This document shows positions 56,657 to 64,000 of a DNA stretch of 64,000 nucleotides, in pieces. The first letter of the stretch is position 1. Each line of letters begins with the position of its first letter. The notes beneath the pieces are model-generated. The model was not told the DNA's origin. It did not search any database and saw only the letters and a program-made list of their open reading frames with translations. The position numbers and the translations under genes are program-made. Origin of the DNA: Rhyacophila brunnea (lineage: Eukaryota > Arthropoda > Insecta > Trichoptera > Rhyacophilidae); NCBI GenBank assembly GCA_022495005.1, contig JAGYXB010000020.1, positions 806,001 through 870,000 on the forward strand, written 5' to 3'.

Positions 56657-57943
56657 CGAGGGTGGGTCAATAATTCCTTAGAAAAAAGCATTAAAACACT
56701 TTTTATTTTTGTATTTTTTTTTATTTCTCAACATAATCTCCTTGGAGCTCAATACACTTGGTTAGACGTTTCACAATTTTTTTTAAACCGTCAGAAAAAT
56801 AAGTTTTCGGAAGGTCCTCAAAATAAGCATTTGTCCGATCGATGATTTCTTCATTTGAAAAAAAACGTTGTCCACTTAGCCATTTTTTTAAGTTTGGGAA
56901 AAGGAAAAGTCACTGGGGGCTAAATCTGGCGAATACGGTGGGTGGTCGACCAATTCGAACTTCAATTCTTCAATTTTAGCCATTGATCGTAAACATGTGA
57001 ACACGGGCATTGTCCTGATGAAAGAGGATTTTTTTCCTGTTTAAATGAGGCCGTTTTTCTTCAATTTTGTTTTTAGCTGGTCCAATAAAGATGCATAATA
57101 ATTCCCTGTTATTGTTTTTCCTTTTTCCAAATAGTCAACGAAAATAATTTCACGTGAATCCCAAAATACAGTAGCCATAACCTTACCAGCTGATTTTACG
57201 GTTTTCGCCTTCTTTGGACATGGTTTGCCTTCGCAATCCACTGCTTTGACTGTTCTTTCGTCTCGGGAGTATAGTGGTGTATCCATGTTTCATCTACAGT
57301 ACAAAGCGACGAAAAAATTCATCCGGATTGCGTTGCATGAGCGACAACAGGGCTTTAGAGGCCACCACCCTATTGCGTTTATTGTCGACTGTGAGCAAAC
57401 GCGGCACCCATCTTGCAGAAATATTTTTCATGCCCAATTTGTCATGTAAAATAGAAATGACGCTACTTTTGAGATCCCTGTAACCTCAATTATCTCACTC
57501 AACTTTAATCTTCGGTCACTTAACACCATATCGTGGATTTTATTGATCATTTCTGGTGTAGTCACCTCTACAGGACGTCCTGAGCGTGGTTCATCCTTTG
57601 TTGATGTACGACCACGTTTAAATTCATTTAACCAGTTATAAATAGTTGCATGAAGGAGCAGATATGCCGTGAACTAAATCCAACTCATTTTTTATTTCCT
57701 TTGCTGTTAACCCTTTTATATTAAAATGTTTAATAACAAAACTCAATTTTCTCCATTTTCCATTTTTCCATTTTCCACAAGCAAATTTTTTTTAAATGTA
57801 CGAGAAACACACAACAACCCGACCGATCTGATTGAAACTTCGCAGCATACTGAATCGGTAGTGCCGCTTCATGAAAACAAACCGCTTACAGTACAATTCG
57901 CGCCACCTGTCGGCTTTTCTAAGGACTTATTGACCCACCCTCG
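56657..57943 (-). mobile_element. Mariner element, near full length
   Basis: Terminal inverted repeats of about 29 bp begin CGAGGGTGGGTCAATAA and differ at one position. TA flanks both ends (56655-56656, 57944-57945), the Tc1/mariner target duplication. At 1287 bp the length is normal for mariner. The transposase is on the minus strand and broken. Confidence 0.93.
56830..57790 (-). pseudogene. Mariner transposase, frameshifted
   Basis: From the N-terminus: VIKHFNIKGLTAKEIKNEL near 57740 (helix-turn-helix region), a degenerate middle, KKAKTVKSAGKVMATVFWDS and DYLEKGKTITGNYY at 57041-57230, HQDNARVH near 57010 and HPPYSPDLAPSDF near 56930. The DNAR and SPDLAPSD motifs hold the second and third catalytic aspartates of the D,D34D triad. 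Frame changes near 57050 and between 57290 and 57700 inactivate it. Confidence 0.85.
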
Positions 57944-58103
57944 TATTTAAGTAATAAGTTTTTTTTATTTAAGTTGTGCTTCTTATTTCAACAGTCTTTC
58001 ATTCATATTGGTAACACTTATAAAAAATATTTTTTTTACTTCAATTAGAACAAATAAGACAGCATTAAGTAGTTCCACGACTCGCCACTAGGGAATCTGA
58101 GCA

Positions 58104-58547
58104 TTACCAATATGTATGCCCTCTTTTCTCTGAGACAGCTAAGAGGTGGGTCCCAAGATTGGAAATTTTTGTTAGATGGGTCGGAGCCCAGTCAACTTTG
58201 GGAACCACTGCGTTAGAGGAATGGATAGGAAGTGGTATAAAATTATAAAGATCAAAGATATTAGAGGACGTTAAGGGAATTGATAATTTGAATATTAACT
58301 TTTGATTAATGTTATACACATGTATGGTTATGAGATTCATTAACTGGTAAATATTTGGTAAGTTAAGGGTTAATGGATAATCAGTTGAAGAAGGTAAGTG
58401 CTTATGGATTTTCTGAAGTTCTTCATAAAGTTGAGAAAGGGTTATAATTGACGGATGTATTGGAGAGGGGAAGAGGAGGTTGATGGATGTGGTAGGTAGG
58501 TTGACTTCAATGAATCGAAGGTGATTGCGTGATTGAGTAAATACCAA
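58104..58547 (-). pseudogene. env, middle segment
   Basis: From about 58534 down to the hAT boundary at 58211 the minus strand encodes an ectodomain stretch (TQSRNHLRFIEVNLP, then SQLYEELQKIHKHLP and NIYQLMNLITIHVYNINQ) like the region after the fusion-peptide subunit of F-type env proteins. Bases 58104-58210 of the frame belong to the hAT terminus and are not env. Joined on the other side to a probable solo LTR insertion. Confidence 0.7.
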
Positions 58548-59267
58548 TTTATTCCCTTCAACAATATTTGATACAAATTATTACAGACAATATATTTATG
58601 ATTGTATATTAATTTGACAATTTAAATTACGATGGCGTGTTTATGAGAAAAGTTTACTGATTCGACGATCAGAGATTCGACCGTTGGTTGGAAAGAATTT
58701 ACGACGTATGATAATAGATTTATCATGCCCCGAGCTGTTATATTAATTTCAAACAAAGGAAATCCACAACAGCTTGAGAGCTATGACATGAGGCTACATG
58801 TCACTATTTACTGCATGAACTGCGCTGGGTTCACGCAAATGTGATCCCTCAGGATTTCCTGATTGCCTTATAAAATAATATACAATAATTAACGAGACAT
58901 TCCTAAATACAAAGTTGCTGAGCGATCATTACAAATAACTAATTTTATCAAGAAAGCATTGTGTTATTATGAAATCGGTGACGGGAAAATAGCTGAGGCG
59001 GGTTAACTGACTTCTGGTACGTGCTGTCAACCAGATTATATGAATGATGTAACACGCTTTTCTTATCAACTAATTTACAAAGTAGCATACGTTATTCGGT
59101 ACTTAAATAGATTATTATTACTTATATACTATGATGAAAGATTCCATGGTACACCCACAGATGTATCTGATTAGATTTAACGAACATGATCGAAGAAATA
59201 TTGTTGTTTAAATCACTTTTTATTTTTACTATGAGGTACTTAAGAGAATTCAAGTGAGCAGAGTACA
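58534..59267 (-). mobile_element. Insertion in env, probable solo LTR
   Basis: About 730 bp of non-coding DNA separates two env segments that are otherwise consecutive. On the minus strand it starts TGTACTCTGCTCAC and ends near GGGAATAAATTGGTATTTACTC, with an AATAAA close to its end, which suits an LTR. Its edges are flanked by only a short AAT, so the target duplication is unproven. Confidence 0.45.
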
Positions 59268-59657
59268 ATTCATTTTTTCTAGATTTATAAATTTAGAGGT
59301 AAGGGTAGACGAATAATTAGATATTTTATAAAAAATTCTGTTGATAGTATACTCTTGTAATTGAAATGAGGATAGAGATTCATTAAAATTAGTGAGGGTT
59401 GTCATAATTACGCTTGTTTGTCTTTTTATAAGAGCTAAGGTTTGAGATTCATCTGTATTTAATTTATTGATGGCTTCGTCATAATAATGAGCATCGTTAG
59501 AATCTAGGGTTCCAAAAAGACTTTTTGCTATAGTACCTATAACGTTTATAAGACCTCGTTTGACACGGGTTTGGTTAGAGAATGGAGTAGTCATTTGTGA
59601 AAAGGAACCTTTTAAACGAATCGTAGTTAGTTTGAAAAGATGTGCAAAAGGGATCAA
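59260..59657 (-). pseudogene. env, N-terminal segment with cleavage site and fusion-peptide region
   Basis: An open stretch of about 130 codons contains the basic motif RVKR followed by GLINVIGTIAKSLFG, the expected arrangement of a furin-type cleavage site and hydrophobic fusion peptide in F-type envelope proteins of errantiviruses and baculoviruses. A helical region follows (EAINKLNTDESQTLALIKRQ). The frame meets a stop at 59250 only because of the insertion. In the family the protein is a surface glycoprotein for membrane fusion; here it is a broken genomic relic. Confidence 0.8.
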
Positions 59658-59659
59658 CC

Positions 59660-60606
59660 ATAATCTGAAACCAGAGGTTAGAGTTAGAAGATGATGGTTT
59701 TATACGATTTATATGGATTCTAACATTTTTATTCTTTATTCTTAATGTTAAATTTACAGGTGAGTTAATTGATATTATTCTATATGGTCCTAAATAATTG
59801 TGAGATAGTTTCTTAGAAATAGGGTTACGTAAATAGACAAGGTCGTTAACCTTATATTTATGATTGTTTGAAGTTTTCTTATCGTAGTTTATTTTAGATT
59901 TTACCTTTTGATTGATTAAAGTATTTCGTGCGATTTGATGACTTTTATTTAATTTTAACTTAAGATTGTCTATATAATCATCATACGTATATCTAAAAGA
60001 AAGAGGTTATGTAATAGATGTAGGATGACTTGACCAAATATGAATTCAAGTGGAGTAAATTTAGTGGAGGTATGTGGAGTACAGTTGTATGAAAATAATA
60101 CAAAGTCGATCCATTCATCCCAATCTATTTGTTTATCGTTCGCATAATGTTTAAGATAGTCAGCTAAAGTCGCGTGACTTCGTTCAAAAGCTCCATTGGA
60201 TTGTGGATGATACGCTGTCGTTTGAATCTTATTTATTTTAAAAAGCTTGGTAATTTTGGCTATTAATTTGGAATTAAAGTCGGAACCTTGATCGATTAGA
60301 ATAGAAATAAGGATTCCAAATTTACAAATGAATTGCTTTACTAGTGTTCTGGCAATTTTTTTCGAATTCATGATAAGGAATAGAATAAGCTTGTGAGAAT
60401 TTAGTGAGATCATCTTGAAGAGTTAAAATGAATCGATTACCGTTTTCGGTAAGGGGTAAGGGTCCTACTATATCTAGCGAAATTCTTTCAAAGGGTTTGG
60501 AAGATGTAGAAGTTATTTCCATAGGTGGAATAAAATTTCTTCTATCGATTTTAGGTTTTTGGCAAGAATGGCAATTGTTTATATAATTAATAATATCTTT
60601 TTTCAT
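59660..60606 (-). pseudogene. Ty3/Gypsy integrase
   Basis: Minus-strand frames give a zinc-binding block (INNCHSCQKPKIDRR) at about 60560, the first catalytic aspartate in LDIVGPLPLTENGNRF at about 60470, a second in ILIDQGSDFNSK at about 60295, and the glutamate in HPQSNGAFERSHATLADYL at about 60190. A C-terminal domain with LVYLRNPISKKL and YLGPYRI follows at 59780-59870. This is a D,D,E integrase that would insert the DNA copy. A frameshift near 60390 lies between the first and second catalytic residues, and another near 59995. Confidence 0.85.
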
Positions 60607-60803
60607 ATTTAACCAATAGTATTTACCTTTAATGCGGTGATAAATGTCATGATAACCTGAACGACCCGCGACTAAATCGTCGTGACTCTCTTTTAATATA
60701 GTTGGAATTTGTTCTTTTTCTACTCGTATAATCTTATTATGATTACATTTTTAAATTTTGCAAACATTGAAAAATATCTTTGTAAGTGGGCTTATCCCAG
60801 TAC

Positions 60804-61196
60804 TTAGTTAACTTTAGTTATTAAGTGAAAGATTTTACATGAGTTGTAATTTTGATTAATAGAGGTTAATACGTCTCCTATAGATATATTCGAGCTTTCG
60901 CGTAATTCGTTGATGTTATTACAAATGTTTTTAATTTCTATTGCTAATCCTTTAGACATTTCTAGATCGGAAGAAACACAATGGCCTATGTTATCTTTTG
61001 CGTCAAGAATAGATTTATCTGTTTCAATAAATGTATACTTAATTGGTTCTAGATTAGAATAATGAAATTTAGTATAATCATCATAAGTTACATGATTAAG
61101 GTTAGAATTAGCTATAAGGATAGGATGATTTGCTATATTATTATCTTCTGGTTCTATAACTATTCGAGAGAGTGCGTCGTCGTTAAGCCCAAATTC
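60804..61196 (-). pseudogene. pol linker between RNase H and integrase
   Basis: Begins at the NDDALSRI motif that follows RNase H in Gypsy pol proteins and continues through an acidic, poorly conserved linker with FHLITK before the integrase. The 15 codons before the motif that overlap 61197-61241 belong to the inserted TIR element. Confidence 0.7.
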
Positions 61197-62065
61197 CATT
61201 GGCAGATTGCGTCTGGCCCGATCGTCTGCCACGACTGTCAAACTCTATTCTCTATGGTTTTCAAGGATCGTGAGCGATCGGGACGAAAGTGGAAAATTTT
61301 CTATTATTCCGTTGTGCGATCCATTCATTATCAAGCGAAGATTGCCGAAAGCGTACGAAAATAGCCGAATACGCGCCTGCTCGCGAGTCATGCAAACGGT
61401 CGTTCATTTCATTCTACTGGTCGATTTCAACTGAACAACTACAAGATGGCGAAAACTCAAAAAATATAAATGGAGTATCACCGAGGACACAGTCCTCGTC
61501 GAATTAATACACGCCAAAGATATAGTATGGAACGTAAAAAACCCGCTATATTCAATGGCGATCACGCTGTTCTTCAGTTAGCCAACTTTTGACCCAGTGT
61601 TTTCGTTTACGGCGAGTCCTGACCGCCTGAGCCAGTTGAAATATAGCCATACTCGCTACAATAAATTAGTCTTTGGATTATTCGATTTCGATATTCGAAT
61701 TACTCAATTGGTTTGGAGATTCAAGCTCGCCCAGTTATTCATGATGTAAATTAACAATAAGTATACAAACTTTCTATAAATGTCAAACGGCCGCTAAATT
61801 TTAACAGGTTAGGTTTGACAGCTGACAGCTCAGTTTTTTGACGTAAAATTGCGCGGGAATGCGTTCAGTGTAGCCACCAACCTAAGAAATATCTAGTTTT
61901 CGGTCAACATTTTTGATAATAGCAACACTACGTTTATTTTAAACCAATCAAAAGCAAGGACAACGCGATTGAATCGTTGCGTGTAATTGCGAATAGTGTA
62001 ATAACGTTGGAGACGACGGTCGGCGAGGATCGTAAGATCGGGTTGGGTCTGCGCGTCTGCCAATG
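61197..62065. mobile_element. Long-TIR element inserted in pol
   Basis: Ends CATTGGCAGATTGCGTCTGG and inverted CATTGGCAGACGCGCAGACC. It interrupts the pol frame between LKLEE (62100 side) and NDDALSRI (61190 side). A deleted relative is 43642-44061. Inside, tttgacagctgacagctcag is a local duplication. No transposase; superfamily unknown. Confidence 0.75.
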
Positions 62066-62074
62066 TAATTAAGC

Positions 62075-62764
62075 CATTAGAATTCAAACGTCCTGGCTTC
62101 TTCTAATTTCAAGCGCCATCTAACTAATCGTGAGTTCGGATTTTTACAATTAACTAACCAACTTAATGGTCGATGATCAGTGACAATGGTAAATTTATAT
62201 CCATAAAGATATGGTCGAAATTGGTTACATGTCCATACTATACTTAAAAGTTCTTTCTCGGAAGTTGAATAGTTTTTTTCAGCTTGATTTAAAGTTCTAG
62301 ATGCATAAGCTATCGGTAAATTATTTCACGAGTCTCCTTGCGAAAGTAATGCACCTATTGCATAATTACGACTTCTGTCGTAAGAGTAAATGGCTTTTCA
62401 AAATTTGGGAATATTAATATTGGTTCACTAGTTAGTTTAGATTTTAAAGTTTCAAAAGATTCGGTTTGTTGATCTGACCAATTAAATAGAGTATCCTTTT
62501 TTAAAAGAGCTGTAAATGGTTGTGCAATTTAAGAAAAGTTAGGAATAAATTTTCTATAATATCCGGCTAAACCAAGGAAAGATTTTATATCGATTGCATT
62601 TTTAGGCATAGGAAAATTAGAGACGGTAGAGATTTTTGAAGGATCAGGTTTTACACCTGCTTCTGAGATTATGTGTCCTAAATATACGGCTTATTTACGC
62701 ATAAAATTACACTTGTCAGGTTGTAATTTGATATTATGTTGTTCTATTCTTTTGAAGATTTCTC
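62075..62764 (-). pseudogene. RT connection and RNase H of the Gypsy pol
   Basis: Fragments in order: KLQPDKCNFMRK, YLGHIISEAGVKPDP, SFLGLAGYYRKFIPNFS, LFNWSDQQTESFETLKS, then RNase H-side words to RWRLKLEE. Stops and shifts occur near 62690, 62530 and 62330. The family role is completion of reverse transcription and degradation of the RNA template. Confidence 0.82.
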
Positions 62765-63003
62765 CAGCGCTCGAAATGGAAAAGTTTATGAACCGGAGCG
62801 CTCGACAAATTTTCTGAAGATATTTACATAGTCATTATCAATCGTATGTGTATTTTATAAAGATATGTGTGTCAGATTTTTTATTCTATGGCCTATTTAG
62901 CTCAGACGGTCAACATATTTTTTCCACGAGATGGAGCGATAATTTTACAAATTTCACGAGCCGGAACGGCGCTCCGATGCGTTCCGTTCCATTTCGAGCC
63001 CTG
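62765..63003. mobile_element. hAT MITE, family C, inserted in RT
   Basis: Ends CAGCGCTCGAAATGGAAAAG and inverted CAGGGCTCGAAATGGAACGG. The target duplication gatttctc is exact at 62757-62764 and 63004-63011. At 239 bp it is the shortest family C copy here. Confidence 0.93.
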
Positions 63004-63600
63004 GATTTCTCTGAGTTTATATTCATGGGTTTTGATGGTATCAGCGTAAACAACAATATAGTAAGATAAACAAAACATTTCAGACCTTGAAGACCTGTTA
63101 ATACCTGATTCATTAATTGTCGAAAGGTACTACACCCATTTTTTTAATCCAAAACTCATTCGGTTGAATTGATAATGTCCTAGATGTGTAGAGAAAGCGG
63201 CTTTATCAGCATCTTTAGGGGACATCGGAATTTGGTGGAATCCAGAAGCTAAATCTAAGGTCGTAAAATATTTGGCAAGACCTAATTGATCTAAGATATC
63301 AGAGATGTTTGGGAGAGGGAATGCGTCACCTACCATTCACATTATTTAGTTTCCGGTAATCAACAACGACACGCCATTTCTTTTTACCTTTAGAATCGTT
63401 CTTTTTGGGTACGATCCAGATCGGTGAAGACCATGGAGAATTAGAGGGTTGGATTATACCTTGATCGAGCATTTTATTGATCTGACTATTGACTTCAGCT
63501 TTATGAATTTCCGGGAATCTATATGATTTTACATGAATTGGATTTGGTACAGAGAGAGTGATTTCGTGCGAGATAGAATTGGTATGTGATAATTTATCAC
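63004..63600 (-). pseudogene. Reverse transcriptase of the Gypsy pol, N-terminal part
   Basis: Reads SPWSSPIWIVPKKN and KKWRVVVDYRKLN at 63370-63440, FPLPNISDILDQLGLAKYF, then TTLDLASGFHQIPM with the first catalytic aspartate near 63255, and GHYQFNRMSFGLK near 63150. At the place of the YxDD active-site box (about 63052-63066) the sequence is shifted and the two aspartates are not encoded, so this RT is dead. A second frameshift lies near 63135, a stop near 63340, and the MITE at 63003 interrupts the frame. Confidence 0.87.
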
Positions 63601-64000
63601 TTTCTAATAAAAATAATTGACTATACTAAGTAGGTGCATAGTTCGATAATAGAATCGCGATCAATGTTATTTTGATGCGATAATTTTAATGAGTCCATCA
63701 CTCTCTTATCACGCCTTATATCGATATAAGCTTGGCGATTTTGAGGATTTTGTACAACAGATAATATATTAGAATCGATTGGTTCTAAAAATATACTTAA
63801 TTTTTTAAAAGATTAACAGAGTTTTGATTGTTATTAAGAATGGTTGCATATGCTTTACCAGAGGGCTGAACGGTATTAAGAGCTTGAGATAAATATACTC
63901 CTGGACAAATTTCTAGATTAGGAGTGATACCTTGATGGATTTCAGGATTTAGGATTTTGAGTTCAACGAGGGTTTCGGTACGAGCTTTCAAGGTAAGGAT
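63601..64000 (-). pseudogene. pol, protease-side region
   Basis: The minus-strand frame 63797-63991 reads KARTETLVELKILNPEI then ICPGVYLSQALNTVQPSGKA, a segment found between protease and RT in errantivirus pol proteins. The protease active site itself is not visible and should lie beyond the window edge. Stops occur near 63810 and 63620. Confidence 0.65.

Larger units (their letters stand above)
55881..58210 (+). mobile_element. hAT element inserted in env, itself carrying a mariner
   Basis: Left end CATGGTTTCCCAAACTATGG (first A of CAGTGG changed), right end inverted CAGTGGTTCCCAAAGTTGAC. The target duplication cgttagag is exact at 55873-55880 and 58211-58218. Transposase remnants lie on the plus strand. 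It is split by the mariner at 56657-57943. Confidence 0.92.
53880..64000 (-). mobile_element. Env-bearing endogenous retrovirus (errantivirus-type Ty3/Gypsy), 3' part
   Basis: The minus strand carries, in retroviral order from the right edge: protease-side pol, RT, RNase H, integrase, an F-type env and a 3' LTR. Gag, the primer binding site and the 5' LTR lie beyond 64000. Coding regions are broken by frameshifts and stops and by insertions at 55881-58210, about 58534-59267, 61197-62065 and 62765-63003, so this copy cannot move or make particles by itself. Errantiviruses are insect elements whose env is homologous to baculovirus F proteins; the assignment rests on pol order plus the env features. 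Confidence 0.88.

Noticed and set aside
57225..57950. Plus-strand frames within the mariner
   Set aside because: Antisense to the transposase, whose motifs are clear on the minus strand.
1..64000. CRISPR arrays, bacterial operons or prophage
   Set aside because: No spaced direct repeats, ribosome binding sites or clustered genes; the DNA is plainly eukaryotic with introns.

Overview
This looks like an insect nuclear genome segment, most probably from an aphid (Hemiptera). The grounds are very AT-rich DNA full of the 'taggtacctac' type words common in aphid genomes, spliced genes with long introns, CCTAA (insect telomere-type) pentamers, and a dense population of hAT, mariner, P-like, errantivirus-like and LINE elements with MITEs. 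The species assignment is inference; no search was possible.

Host-type coding DNA is sparse. There is the terminal exon of a TRPA-type cation channel (857-1387, +), an essentially intact single-exon protein of the DUF4781-like insect family (26779-28149, +) with a decayed partial paralogue about 7 kb upstream (19530-19887), and the last exon of a trypsin-fold serine protease homologue whose catalytic serine is glycine (37214-37390, -). Upstream exons of the channel lie off the left edge. No other protease exon was recognised.

Almost everything else is mobile DNA. Region 1-4.7 kb: hAT MITEs and hAT transposase relics around the TRPA exon. 5.2-7.1 kb: a 5'-truncated LINE with an RNase H domain. 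7-17 kb: foldback elements, hAT derivatives and a degenerate transposase tail. 17-25 kb: more MITEs, a tRNA-derived SINE, the DUF4781 relic, and a palindromic element with a TTAGG-like core. 25-39 kb: hAT elements around the DUF4781 gene, several copies of a MITE with a conserved internal hairpin, and the protease exon. 39-51 kb: hAT remnants, a second palindrome with a CCTAA core, long-TIR elements, a 306-bp direct duplication and a 127-bp tandem array. 51,356-52,980: a P-element-like transposon with an exact 8-bp target duplication and a two-exon THAP domain.

53,880-64,000 is the 3' portion of an env-bearing, errantivirus-type endogenous retrovirus on the minus strand (3' LTR, env, integrase, RNase H, reverse transcriptase, start of the protease area). 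It is inactivated by frameshifts and at least four insertions: a hAT that itself contains a mariner (both with exact target duplications), a hAT MITE in the RT, a long-TIR element between RNase H and integrase, and a probable solo LTR in env. The nesting order gives a relative insertion history. Target-site duplications were read directly and are the strongest evidence for most element calls.
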